Origin: Actinomucor elegans
Taxonomy: Eukaryota > Mucoromycota > Mucoromycetes > Mucorales > Mucoraceae
Assembly: GCA_026027325.1 (NCBI GenBank)
Contig: JAMSLZ010000008.1
Span: 1,116,001 to 1,180,000 of the forward strand
Reading direction: 5' to 3'
DNA: 64,000 nt
Positions 36,701-49,200 of this stretch are shown here, piece by piece. Under the pieces are notes generated by a model, which saw nothing but the letters and a program-made list of their open reading frames with translations, was not told the DNA's origin and ran no database searches. Each line of letters opens with the position of its first letter. The first letter of the stretch is position 1. A program made the translations under genes and the position numbers.

Positions 36701-37930
36701 TGCATGCATTTGAGTCGAGACAGGTTAGCCAGGTTCATTTTGATGAGAAAGTACAACAGAAAGCAACCCATTGTGATCCAAAGCGCCAAGTTGATATGAG
36801 CGCAGCCTTCTTCCACTCCGTCTACGTTAACCACACCATGCTGAAACAAAGTAAAAAGGCATTCTCTGTAATAATCAGCTTGGGCCACTTCCTTGCGAAA
36901 ATAAGGTGTAATATCTTCACCCATATGAATAAAGAACAGTATCGTGAGATCCAGTGGTAAAAACATGCGTTCCAAAGCAAATGATCGAGAATAAGCACCT
37001 TTTGCTACCTTGACTATGTTGGTGACAGTTTCTAAATAGTCTGTAATGTCAAGTACTCTGCCATCCAAGATAACAAATGCTTGACCAGGTTGGTTAAAGT
37101 GGGGTAATATTGAATAATTCGAACGAACAGAATCGTCGCTGAATCTTAGCGCTATTATAAACAGAAATCAGACTCACAGCAGTAAAGAGCTTTTTGTAAC
37201 ATATACAATATATACCTCCTTTCTTGGGATATCTGTTATATTCTAATTCAGCAATTAAAGAGTAAAAACAAGGCATCCCAGTTTGATTGCGTTTGTTTGG
37301 CATGGGACAACTAATTAGACGATTATTCTCAAAAACGTAACCGGGATCGTGTGTGAGTTTGTAATTTAGCCAATTATCCGCTTCAGTGGAACGATTGAAA
37401 CCGTTGATACAGGAATCAATAATTCTATTATTGTAATTATATTGATTTGCAGGTCTTTGTAACATCATGAATTTCGGAAACATGGGTGAGAGATCGTAAT
37501 GAGGATACATGTTCACTTGTTGAGTCATGTCGGACATGTTTCCTAGCTCATGCCAGTCCACTACTTTGCCGTTAATAGAAGAAAGTTTCGAATTATTGGC
37601 ATAGACTTCAGTGTAATCATATGTTGCAGGTGTATCACAGAACAGAGCCGTAATGAATTCTAGCCAAAAACAAAACAAAGATCCTATAATGATATAGGTC
37701 ATAAATAAAGCTACTTTTTCTCGCCAGGCTTTACGTCTCACTAAAATAGAGAATTAATAAGAAATCCCATTTTCTCGAAATAAAATGCTACCTTTGGTTG
37801 TGAGACGTCCATTGGATAGATGAATCAAAAGCGTATCTGGTATTAATATTGTACATATTTTGGCATATGCGACCCAAACGATACGTCTACATGATGGTGG
37901 ACGCATATGCTTAGAGTCAATTTTTGCCAT
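33730..37930 (-). CDS. Chitin synthase (division 2, class IV-like), catalytic motifs divergent
   Basis: Three exons, complement(33730..37151, 37216..37740, 37792..37930), 1361 aa, phases consistent. The layout is that of class IV chitin synthases: RRKAWREK near the N-terminus, a first membrane segment (TYIIIGSLFCFWLEFITALF), a cytochrome-b5-like stretch DGRVLDITDYL (about 251), a pair of membrane segments (40-50 and 95-110 residues further on), then the GT2 core with YTLMFIPCFAE, VKVGAPNES, GNRGKRDS (530-537) and LVTDADTQV (D585-A-D587). Downstream it departs from the family. The expected GEDR block reads GEEQLIG (about 832) and the QRRRW block reads QVRNLRAAF (about 873). An acidic/polylysine insertion of about 150 residues separates the DAD and GEEQ regions. 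C-terminal membrane segments (about 895-985) and a long Ser/Pro-rich cytosolic tail follow. The reading frame is intact, so a non-catalytic or altered role is possible. Confidence 0.85.
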
Positions 37931-39554
37931 AATTTTCGGGTTGTAAGAACATAAAAAGATAGAAGAAAGGGAAACTACAGAAAAACAGAAAAAAAATGTT
38001 CGAGTTTTAAATGTATCACGGAACTAGATTTGATTGGTTGTTTTCTCAAGTGTAGGGTGCGCAGTTTAATGGTACTCGGGTCATATTTGGACCATAATGA
38101 AAATGGCTAAAACAATTCCACCTGTCAAAAATCAGATAATCAAAACTTTTCAAAGCAACCATAGTCGCCACCATCAGATAACTCAATTAGTCTTGACTAC
38201 CATAACCACCATAGTCATATAATGATAGTAACTGTAGCTAAAATGTCAGCTAGGATTAGTACAATCACGAAAATTCAAATCCCTTGGCCAGATGAAAGAA
38301 AAAAAAAAACTGGCCATTTTACTAATGATTATAGTTGAAAACGTGTGTACACATTATTTAGTACAGTGCACATGATGAGGCAAATCGGATGCCTACATCA
38401 GTTGCAGCAATTCATTTTAGGCAAGGAAGCTTTACGAATGCAGATTAATCAAATGAGATGGCCATGTACTACTTACAAGAAATACATATAGTTTACCGTT
38501 TACTGTTTATTGTATGTCAATTAAGTAAATATACTAGTAGACGTAACGGTTTATCTTGAGCATGAGCTAGTTTTCAGATACAAATTTAAATCAAAGTCAA
38601 TCGAAAGTATTTATCTATAAAACCAGTTTACTGAAATGCAAGTAATTTACCGTGCATACCTAAAGTGAGATACATTCATTGTACTCCATGCAGATAACGG
38701 TTAAAATAGATGCAATGCTTTAGTTTAAACATATACTACTAGTCATCAGATATGCAATTAAACTGGATTTAGACTATAACCATAGGGACATTAAAAAAGG
38801 CCCGATTTCAGATATTCCATGGCTTTTTTCCCCCAGTATATATCCAAATTTTCAAAACAATTTTATTTTTATGGAGCAAATACTTGTTGTGAACGTATTT
38901 TTAGCAAATCTCAGAAACAACGTTTTATCGGGATAACTTCATTAACTGAAGAAAGTATCGAAAGATGTTTACTCCATTGAATACGCCATTCTATGTTATA
39001 TAAATTTTGCTACATGTTGCGATTATTGATATTTGGAACTTGTCAAAAAAAAAAGGGCCGAATGTCATCAATTTTTGTTGTTCATGTACACGATGTAATA
39101 GAGTTCGAAAATCTAAAAAAGTGGAAAAAGAGGCGAGTTTTTTGCTTAAGGGTTTAATCGCGAGTATAGATAGCTACAAAGGATAAGCGTTGGTTCAGAG
39201 GCCATAGAATAAACATTGTTTCAACAAGCATAAAATAAGCATTAAACACGAACGCCTACCATCTGGCACGTAATGGCCGTATAACTTCTTTCTGATTTCT
39301 GGAATTATTTTATGCAATCACTGCCGGCCAATAGGAATTGAAGCCATCCTCATGGTGAGCGGCATACTTTTAAGATGATGTACAGTACAGCTTAGCTTTG
39401 CACGATTTAATTTTTAGATTAATAACTTGTTTATCGCATATAGACTAATGGAGCTACAGTGATCAAGTTCAAGCAATGCCTAAGCAATTAGATTAAGCAC
39501 AATCTCAACTATTAGAGACATAAAAACGATTTTGTGCATCCTTTTTTATTTTTA

Positions 39555-39615
39555 TTTTGTGGCACTTCTTGCTATTAATGGCAACCAATCAACTTTTTTT
39601 TCTACCTTACAGCAT
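39555..39615 (+). repeat. Second repeat family, copy B (copy A at 13185-13262)
   Basis: Both copies share TATTTTGTGGCACTT, then an ATT(A/G)ATGG block and a CCTTACA block with similar spacing over about 60 bp, both within gene deserts. Confidence 0.4.
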
Positions 39616-40157
39616 CCACTTGAACTTATATCATCACTTAGTACACAAAAAATAGCATTCATCGACAATTAAAAAATACATCCTTATATGAGTGAGTGTA
39701 TATGGCTTGGGCAATACTGGTGTAATGTTGCATAATAGTAAATTATATTCGGAACTACCTTCTGACCCTACCAGAGTGTTTGTTCAACTGCAAAATAATG
39801 AATACATTGCATCTGATAACTATTAACAGTAAATTACATATGCCTCCTATACCAATATATCTAATTATATTGATAATTCTCAACAAAAATAGGTTTAACA
39901 TATTATATGAATAGTAGCATGCGTTCATTATGAGATACCGAATGCAATGAAAACGTCATTTAGCAGTTCTATGGTATGTAGACCAGAGTATTTACAAGCA
40001 ATAATTTCTGATTCAGGCATGATTATGTCTCTTTTAAATGAAATCACAATATAAAATAATATATTCAATAGGGAATTAAAACATTTAATATAGCTTCGAC
40101 ATAATCCATCTTTTTTCGAATGTATAAACACATAAAGTGCCAAAAATACTGATCGCA

Positions 40158-40162
40158 ATATA

Positions 40163-40193
<31 letters not shown>
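40158..40193 (+). repeat. (TA)n followed by (TAA)n microsatellite
   Basis: Alternating TA for about 23 bp, then four to five TAA units. Confidence 0.8.
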
Positions 40194-41436
40194 CATGAAT
40201 AGCTACATATTCGCTAAAAAGAAAAGTGGTAGCTATCTAAGTTAACTGTTGCTTTAGACGTATTGCAGTGATTGCAAAGAACTTTGCCGAGGATACTATG
40301 AAAGTCATATTTCAAATACAGAAATGTACGCCTTTGAGTTCGAGGTTCATGCACAGGCTTACACTTTTATCTCTTGAAACAACTAATATTCCAATCTTTT
40401 ACATACCAGTCACGATATGATCTACATTTCCTTAGACTCCTCTTTTGTTATTTAGACTAGGTGGCCGCTACTACCGATATAACCTATAGACACATGATAT
40501 ATATATCAAAAGAATCATGAACACGGCAAGCTAATGATAATCAATTAATATAATACCTATGTATCCATTGAAAAAAAATTATTTCTAAACTAACACTTAA
40601 ATATGACTGAACCACCTCATATCTTTACACAAGAATAGCTCAACCATTTGATCAATGAAATATACTAATTACACATCATTGAAGACATTGGTGCATACCT
40701 GAAGCTCTAAGTAGTAGATATGATTTTAATGAACTATAGACTATTCATCCGTTGCCCTATTTAATCGAGATCAAGCTAGATTGCTGATATAAACTAAGCA
40801 TTATGCCAATTTTTTACACTCTAATTAGTTTGAGTCTCTGATACTGAAATTTTGATCCTTTTGAAATTGGAATCGTACTATCTCAGATGATATATGCAAG
40901 CTGATGACTCTAATCCTTGACTAATGTTGCATATAATTTAATTCTCTTTTTATTGATACAAGTTTTAAAAGGTGCTAAACAGAATAATTTTGATCCAGAG
41001 ATCAAAAAATGTCAACTTGTTGGAGCCTTTTAACGCTCTATATTTGCGTATATTGATAAAACAAGTCCCTCATTATAAAAACTAGCTTTTCATCTATATC
41101 CTTTATTATCGAAGTGTTAATATGGTTGATCCCTAACCAAGCGCGATTTAAAGGAATTCTGTTAAGGATACTATGATGAATTCTTTAATGAACAACTCCC
41201 AATGAAATTACAGCCCTGGTCTGAGATTAAATACAGAAGCAATTGGAATAATGAACCATCTCTTCGGATAGGATACTATAGAAACGTTAATATAGTGAAG
41301 CACTTCATGATAATGATACGATGAAAAATATTATGGTGATATACTTTGCGTACTATCAGTTTTATTTTTTTTAATTAAAAGAAAAGAATCATATATATGT
41401 TTGAGTTGTTTTTTGATGTATAAGAGATATTGTATG

Positions 41437-41475
<39 letters not shown>
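41437..41475 (+). repeat. (TA)n microsatellite
   Basis: About 39 bp of alternating TA, self-complementary, 230 bp after the cyclin stop codon (gene on minus strand), so likely in its 3' flank. Confidence 0.85.
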
Positions 41476-41478
<3 letters not shown>

Positions 41479-41676
41479 AAAAATGGGGTTATATAATATA
41501 ATAATAAAACAAAGAATGGTTGGGTTAAATAATAATAATATAATAGTTAGTAATAGTAATAGATTGGGTTTATAAGAGCATTTTGGACGTGTTGTTGTTT
41601 TTTTAATAAGGGCCTTCTTGAATCATACAAAAGAAAGAAAAGGAATGAAGCGTGCTGTTAAGGAAAGTCTGTGTTG

Positions 41677-41703
<27 letters not shown>
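41677..41703 (+). repeat. (TA)n microsatellite at the cyclin 3' end
   Basis: About 27 bp of alternating TA directly beyond the cyclin stop codon (TAA at 41708-41710), thus within the 3' UTR. Confidence 0.85.
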
Positions 41704-41707
<4 letters not shown>

Positions 41708-41708
<1 letters not shown>

Positions 41709-42842
41709 TATGATTGATATCGAGTTGATTGTTGCTGTCTAACGTTACTGATGTTATAAGATGAACGAAGTTGCTCCTGATTAATGGTATACTTTCGCTT
41801 CTTACTGCCACTCATTGGACGCATGTTATGATCGAAGCTAGTAGGTGAATTCCAGTGAAATACAGAGGTGCCGTTATTCATACGTACAGGCGAAATTTGA
41901 GTAGGTGTTTGCATAGGTGATGAACTAATTGAACTAGGAAGTGACATTGATAATACAGGTAATTGGCAGCAGTTAGTGTTGCTTCGTTTTCTTTTCTTTG
42001 GTTGCTGATATTCACATTGAATAGGAGGAGGTAAAAACGGAGTAGGTGAAAGTACAAGTGGCCAACCTTGTTGAGTAGGGCTTTCTGGAGGTGATGATTT
42101 AACAGTAAAAGGTATTCCAGATAAATCTTGCAATGTGGTAGTTAATCCCAAAGTCTTTCTTTCGACATGCATGTGTAACAGGTGATGCCATTGTTCGAAT
42201 AAAGGTTGCGATATATATAATTGATAATCGATCATGTTCAAAAAAATTCTTTCTGCAGCATTGACTTCGGATACAGGCAAGCCAGCAATCTTGGCCCAAG
42301 CAGAGTTGCGATAAGTTTTGTCTTGAACAAACTTGCTTGCAACAACTAATGAGGCCAAAAACATGCGTCTTCCACAGCTAACATACGCGTCTTCCCAACG
42401 ACCGCCGCTTGTTTGCATATTCAATAAATACATTTCGATATCAGGTCTAGAACGGAATAGATAAAATAGAGCAGTTTGTAATGTTGAATAGGTTGTTCTT
42501 GAGCGTTTCAATACTTCTTGAATGAATGTTCTAAGAGGTACGACGGTGTTGTTTTTTGTAGGATTGTTATTGGCCCATATAGATTCAATCACAAGTGCAT
42601 TGGCATCTAGTTGAATTCATTATAAATAATTCCACATCAAATACAATTTAAAATACTTTACCTACAAGGGCATCTACATACGCCAATCGATTATGATTCA
42701 AAGGAGGACTTGATACTAGACGTCGTTGATTTCGATACATTTCTGGTAGTTGAGCAGCTGCTTTGAATGTAGAACATGACGAATTAGCAACGAGTTTGTG
42801 ACTAGTAGGTGTAACATATTGAATCGATAAAAGAGAGGTCAT
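41708..42842 (-). CDS. Pho85-type cyclin (PCL family)
   Basis: Two exons, complement(41708..42606, 42662..42842), 359 aa. The intron is phase 1. The cyclin box occupies about residues 60-190: LRTFIQEVLKRSRTTYSTLQ, then ALFYLFRSRPDIE, CGRRMFLASLVVASKFVQDK, SAWAKIAGLPVSEVNAAERI and FLNMIDYQLYIS. The CGRRMFLASL-ASKF-QDK and INxxE-FLxxIDYxLxI pattern is typical of Pcl1/2/9/Pcl5-like partners of the CDK Pho85 and not of mitotic B-type cyclins. Such cyclins link nutrient state to cell cycle, polarity or Gcn4 turnover. The C-terminal third is Ser/Pro-rich with a basic KKRKRS stretch (possible nuclear signal) and several SP/TP sites. The specific subgroup cannot be settled. Confidence 0.8.
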
Positions 42843-43694
42843 TATAGATGATAAAGAAGAATGAAAAGAGTTAAAAAATGCTTCTTTATAAGTAACAGAG
42901 AAGAGGAGTTATCTTCTTTAGACGTAAAGGAAAGAGAAAAAAACAACAACACACGCCAAGGGGACCTTTATAAAAAAGGGAGATAGGGGGGGTTTTTTGA
43001 TAAGAGGAAGAAAAGAAGAAAGAAACAGAGAGTAATTAAAAAGGGGAACTGCTTGTAGCTTATTCGTAAAGACAATAAACATTACCCTTTATACACTGAA
43101 TTTCCGAGTTCAGATCCTTAATAAGAGAAGCACCACCAGTTATTGGTCACCAATCATATTATAACTAACTCCTTCTCTAAGATTTACTGTAGTTACAGTT
43201 TACTATATAGAATCTCGTGCTATCTTGCAGTGTGGCAAACACTCTCAAGAACTTGAACCGGGTTCATTGACTATTTATAATACTAGTATCTTGAAGACAA
43301 ACCTCATTAGCTATATTACATTAATAAGCGTCAAAAAACCAGAGTCAGGTTCTTGGTATTTATAGTATTATAGATCCGACCCTTTCTTTAGCAATTAGCC
43401 TCATAATTCTCGGCAAAACTCTAGTCCTTCAGCCAGACAGTCCTAGTTGGCTGTATAAGCACCCATCTCTTTCTGTTAATATGCTTCCTTGTCTAAACAA
43501 ATTGGTTCTTAATAATATGATAAATTGCTATGTTTACCCAAACTAACCCAAATCCAAATGCAGTAGCAAGCCATATGGCAGTATGGCTGTAATACACACT
43601 ATATATAATTCACATGTAGGATAAAAAAGAAAAAGAAACGTGTAGTTTATTACTATATATACGGCAGAAAATGATTTAGATAATTTAACGTGTT
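42843..43694. other. Spacer between FET-type gene and cyclin
   Basis: About 850 bp. The first 130 bp form the cyclin 5' flank: purine-rich on the plus strand, with TTTATAAAAAAG near 42967 (TATA-like on the minus strand). The rest is AT-rich without coding and ends in the 3' UTR of the FET-type gene. Confidence 0.5.
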
Positions 43695-44940
43695 TTAATA
43701 AGGTCGATCGCGTCTTTCGTGTCTACCATCTTTACGGTAGTCATCGCGTCCACTGCTAGAACGGCCTCTATTATCTGAACGATCATCATAGCGGTCTCTT
43801 CTACTATCACCTCCCCGATATCCGCCTCCACTACCACCTCTTCTACTGCTGCTGCTACTACCACCACCTCCACCAGGCTTTTGTGCATGACATTTGAAGC
43901 ATTCATCTCTTCTAGAAAAGTTATTTGCTCCACAACTAAATAGATGATTAGTTAGCCTGTATAAATAGCTGCTAGACCTACTTTACCCGTCACAAGTCCA
44001 ATCACCTTCTCTTGGTTCTCGATTACCCATGCTTCCTCCACCGCCACGTCCACCGTCACGGAATCCACCTCTTCCGCCACCTCCACCACCACGACGATCA
44101 TAGCCACCAGAGCCTCTTTCAGCTAAAATATAAAAATAATGAATACACCATTATACACTAGTTTACACCTAAGCTTACGAGGAATAGTCATTTTTCTTTC
44201 AGCCTTTGTTACTTCAATGATATTTCCCATGAATTCTTTTCCACCAAACCATTCAATAGCTGCGTCCGCAGAGGGAGGATCATCATAAGTCAAAGTAGCT
44301 ACAAAAAATATACACAATGAGCTACTATTCTCTCGAGATCTCACTTTTGAATTTCTTATTACCATCGCCTTTGGGAAGGTTGGTTGTCTTGTCAAGGTAA
44401 ATCCAAACTACCAGGATATAAATTAGAATCAAGTAAATGCTATGTGAAATCGAGACATAGATATTGCATACTTTTAGGCTTTTTCAACTTTTTATCCGTC
44501 TTGATAATACCGATGGATCCAAAGTGAGCAGCAAGCTTCTCCTCAGTTACGTCTTGAGGTAAATTATTGATATATACAGTATCATTAATCTTGTGAATGC
44601 CTATATACAAGTCAAATTTCGGCATTCAATCTCGGCCATAATAATAATGTAGCATTACCGCTTTCGTTCACTTGAGGTTTACTGTCATATCGTGAATCGG
44701 AACCATAGCGATCGGATTGTCTTCCATAACCGCGATCTCTATAGCCACCACTACTGCCTCCTCCTCCACCATAAGATGGATAATCGCTGCCTTGATGATA
44801 TCCTCCGTCATCTTATTTTTATTAGTTTTTTTTTTAGAATTTTGAGTCAGGAAAAAAGAAAATCTAAAAAGCAAATAAGCTTGCTAAACGCATAATTTAC
44901 ATTGTTGATGTCCTTGTCCGTCTTCTCTTGAACCTGGCAT
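43695..44940 (-). CDS. FET-family-like RNA-binding protein (RRM, RGG, RanBP2 zinc finger)
   Basis: Seven exons, complement(43695..43935, 43987..44122, 44179..44298, 44363..44407, 44472..44600, 44659..44811, 44901..44940), 287 aa; five of six introns are phase 1. Order: Gly/Tyr/Ser-rich start ([19 protein letters not shown]), RRM (about 66-150: [35 protein letters not shown], then [20 protein letters not shown] and [18 protein letters not shown]), RGG-rich linker, one RanBP2-type zinc finger ([20 protein letters not shown]), RGG/RS tail. This architecture and the IGIIKT/DDPPSAxAAIxWFxGKEF signatures are those of FUS/EWS/TAF15 and fly Cabeza, which bind RNA and couple transcription with splicing. 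The prion-like N-terminus is much shorter than in animals. Probably nuclear. Confidence 0.88.
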
Positions 44941-46236
44941 TTTGCTATTATTTGGATGAAAGGAAAAAAAGAAGGAAAAAAAAAAATAAAAAAAAACTTT
45001 TAGTGTGGCCAGCTCACATACTAGGGATCGCATAAACCAAAACTGAAAAAAAAAGTGACGCGTTTTTACCTTTTGAAGACTTTTGGGCGCTTAAACCTCG
45101 ACCTTGTAAGGCAGATTTCAGTGATTCGGTATCTTTTGATTGGATAACGTTTTTTTACGTCAAGAAAAATCTGGGATTCATTTTCTTTAATCTCAAAATT
45201 CAGACGGAGCCACTTCAAGCGTATTTGATTTAATGAGAAAGTACTTGTTATGGTTGCGCATCCAATGATCTAGAAATTGTACGATGCTTTATATCAAAAA
45301 GTGCGCTTTTCTGTTGAATTATAAGCGGCATTTTTTGGGTATAAAAAAGTATGAAACTAATGTGATTTTAAGAATTATATTTCAAAAAATGAAATAGTCG
45401 GCCAAGCGAAAAGGGTAAAAAAAAAAAAAAATTGGAAAAAACTATGCCCAATTGTGATAGAATTTCTGGTTTAAAACAACATTCCGCACTGTATTTTTTG
45501 ATTCTTCCAGGTTAGATGCTACTATTTGGTGCGACCTTCACTTTATGAAAACCATTCGGTAGATAGTAGTTTTATTTGCAACTCCTGTAGAAAATACAAT
45601 TATGTGTTGAATGGCAATGAAATAACGTGTGGTTTTATTGCATTTCATGATATTTTTCTGTTTTTAGATTGTGGTATCCTAACGCAAGAATAAATAAAAT
45701 AAAACTGATATGGATGTATACTCTAAAAGGTACTTCATAATTTATTTAATATAAAAACAAATGCCTACAACTTAAAGTTGTAGCCAAAAGGTTGGAAAAG
45801 TTGGCCTGAAGATGTACTGTCTGGAAGAATTACTACAGCTTCTATACTAATTTTGAAGTTTCAATAGATACAAAGTTTGCTAGGTTTTAGTCACGCATAT
45901 AATGGTATAATTGTTATGTATTAAAAGTTCGGGCTATTCATTGTATTACATGAGATTCTTTGGTCTTTGGTTTCCTGGTGATAAGTAGAGCCATTGCAAA
46001 TAAACTAAATTACAATATATATATATGTGCCTTGATACATAACTAACAAGTTATATTAGTGGACTATACTCTGAAAGTATAGCCTTTAATACCTACAATC
46101 GACGCAAACATAGTTATACCTTTTGGTAAAAAGAACAATAATGAGACGAAATGAGAAAAGCAGTCATTTCCTGTACCGAAACAAGAAGATGCGTTTGCTT
46201 CTTTGCTTATTCTGATTCAGTCTAGAATTCAACTAA
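44941..46236. other. Divergent intergenic region between FET-type and helical-repeat genes
   Basis: About 1.3 kb, AT-rich, without coding. Holds the ACGCGT box and A/T homopolymers (44964-44996, 45418-45432). No repeat copy that I could align. Confidence 0.5.
45058..45063 (-). promoter_or_regulatory. ACGCGT box upstream of the FET-type gene
   Basis: Perfect ACGCGT, 118 bp before the ATG at 44940, in an A/T-rich promoter. Same motif as upstream of the ELG1-like and SANT-JAMM genes. Function inferred. Confidence 0.35.
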
Positions 46237-49200
46237 ATGGTATCACATTCTTGGTCAACTCAGGATTTAGTAGGCTTGACGAATGCTATACTGTCATGTC
46301 CGCTTTCAAGCACTTTAAATGAGGATCAGAAACCACTTATACTTGCTATTGATAAACTAAAGCCTTTCATGACTAACGATGGTAGTAAAATTACCATGGT
46401 AAGTCATGAATTTTGAGATAATCTCGGAAAGTCGCTAAAACAGCCTTATTTGTAGTGGATATATGATACTCTCAAGTCGAGAAAGTCGACTTCTATACGT
46501 AAAACGCGTCATTACACTCCAGAAGCGTGATTGCATACTAAACTACTATATATAGAAATGACAGATCTGCTAAACCAAACTCTAGTTGATCTAATGAAAG
46601 ACTGTATATCTTTTCAAGAAGCAACCAATAATACAAGGTAGAAAACAGGTTTTGTCAATGCAATATTCATACACTAAATTGTCTTTATTAAAATATTTGT
46701 AGCTCTCTTGACACTTTGTTTGATGTAAGTACATTCTGGTTCTCCTTCAATGTTCCTTTTTAACGGATTAATTCTAGCTTGTCAAAAAGGAGGCAGCCAG
46801 AATGGCCTGGTTACTCTGTTTAATTGGTGAAAAATTACCTCAATTGGTAACCCGTCGTATACACCAATGTCTGATCCTTGGTTTCGCCTCCTATAGCAAC
46901 TCATATCTAGGAACGAGGTAAAACACAACAGACTCTATATAGTTAAACTTTTTTAATTTATGACCCCACCTGCAAGTAGTAATGACAATCTTGGTGCCGA
47001 TAACCAAAAGAACATGGTTTATATCAGCAACCATTTATTTATCCATTTAATCAATCACAATAATGGGCAACATAAAGAGACCGTGATCAACTCAGTCATT
47101 GAACTGTTTGATCACTATTTAGATTGGATCAGAGACGATCAACCATTATCTACAGGCAAGTGTCAAAAGCAAAGATATAACTCAACAGCTCCTAAAACTC
47201 GAGCGATCTCCTAGATCTGCAAAAGTACACATTGGGTTACTTGTTATCATTACCCAAGGTGTCTCCTGCGTTATTTGAACGTAAGAAAAAAAAACATAAT
47301 TCTGTCATCAAAATCACCCTGTAAATCTCACCCGTTCATATATACTAATAGAGTCATGGTACATCGTCTTTAATCGACTTTTTGAAAACGGTGCTGCTGG
47401 CAGTATATTTTCATATGAGAAATTAACCCATAGTTCACTTGTAAAGACTTCAAATAATGTCATTGAACATATGGAAACCGTATTTCCTCGCTGGCTATCT
47501 ACAATCGCTTTTGAATCTAAAGGTCTGATCATGAAACATGCCATGGATGTTGCGATCATGTTGGACGCGCTAGCGTACGATCCACGCTTAGATTTGAAAT
47601 ACCTTATCCCGGTAAATCCGAATATATACTTCAAATCAAATTCAACTAAACCCAATCATTCAACATAGACAGGCGATAAATCCATGATTGAAACACTTCG
47701 ACCTTCTTTTGAACAATTAGATCTCAAACCAGCCTCCATCGATTTGATTCAATGGACCATCACCATGTTGGCCGGCTCCGATACAACTCCACCAAGAGGT
47801 GTAGAAGACCTCAAGATCCCACTCTTTCTTTTACAACTAGTCGTTTTGAAAAACGATGAATCAAAAGAAAAGGCAGTGGATATGTTTGTCCAGCTAATTA
47901 CTCAGCTGCATTGTCCTAGTGATTTTAATTCGTCTTTGGGCCCACGTTACCTCACATTAAACCTTGTGTCCTCCGCAGAATCGAAATGGCCTGGTATCTT
48001 CCAGCAAGTATACTCATAAAGCACTGAAATTTTGAACTAATTTTTTTTTTATTATTATTGTAGGCTTGTATTGGAAAGGATCTTTTCAAGAGCTCTTCCA
48101 ATGCACATTGCAGATAATGGAGGTTCTGTCAATGTAGAAAAAATATTAGGTAATCTGGCAATGCTTTTCGAACCTGTAGAAGACACACCACAGCAACAAC
48201 AGCCTGGATTTCACGCATTTCAGTCTTATTTAACAGGGCACTGGAGTCAAGTGTTGGTGCTGTTTCTAAACCATCCGTCCATGGAGTGTAGAGCCATGGG
48301 ATACCGTGTCCTTACGCACTCGAGGTTTTGGGAGCATGCTAGCGCTAAAACTGAAGGCTGTGACCCTCGTCAGATCTCTAATGTCTTGATTGATGCTTGG
48401 TTTAGACATATCAAGGGGCGCTACTTACGATATGGGCAAGAGGAAGAGATTGCAGTAGTAAATGAACATCAACGATTAGGTACATACAATGTAAACGCTT
48501 GCAAAAATCGGGCCACCTGTTGATCGTTGATTTTATATAGTGGCACATTGTTGCCAGAACATCGAACTGGCTAAAGTCATGCTTTCTCGAGCTATAGAAC
48601 TCATCTTGGAAGGCGGGTTAGAGATCTTTCCTACAGTGGATATCAATGCTTTACAGCAAGAAAAACTTAGCTTACAGGATAGAGTAAGACGAGAGACCAT
48701 GATACCCCAACAGCAGATACATCAAAGTAAAAAACCACCTCAATTCATCACTACCATCCAATTTATGCAAGAAGAAGAGACTGACGTGAGAGACAAGATT
48801 TACGCAGACAATATTGAGAGAACTGCCAAATTGTTTTATCAATTCAGTGAGTTGCCTACCATATCACCAGGTAAACAGTAAAACACATGACATGTTATTT
48901 TACCTGCTGAACTACCTTTTTTTATAAGAACAATATCTAGATGTGAGCTTTCACGTTCTTTCGCTACTCTCTTCTATTTGGGCTCCTACCACTGTTTCTT
49001 TAGATACATACGATGATGTGTTGCCAAAAAATATACCCCATCAAAGCGACATTGCTATTGGCAGTGCCTTCAAAGATCATCCTGTCTTGTTCTTGATCTT
49101 TGAGAAATATACGTCTTTGAATCATCAGTTTCCAACAAATGATATGCTTCGTAGCATCCTCGTCTACTTTATTGTTTTTTGGTACATGAAAGAAGTCGTA

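Larger units (their letters stand above)
37931..41707. other. Intergenic desert with repeats and microsatellites
   Basis: About 3.8 kb, no gene supported. Repeat-family copies near 38565 and 38750-38774; a copy of a second repeat at 39555-39615; (TA)n/(TAA)n at 40158-40193 and (TA)n at 41437-41475. The part after 41350 is the 3' flank of the cyclin gene. Confidence 0.55.

Noticed and set aside
41437..41475. TA array as a possible origin or telomere-like sequence
   Set aside because: Simple dinucleotide slippage in a 3' flank explains it; nothing else supports an origin or chromosome end.
47204..47220. Acceptor at CAACAG (47188) for exon 7 of the helical-repeat gene
   Set aside because: It brings a stop codon into the only frame that continues; the GAG acceptor at 47203 with donor 47160 keeps the frame.
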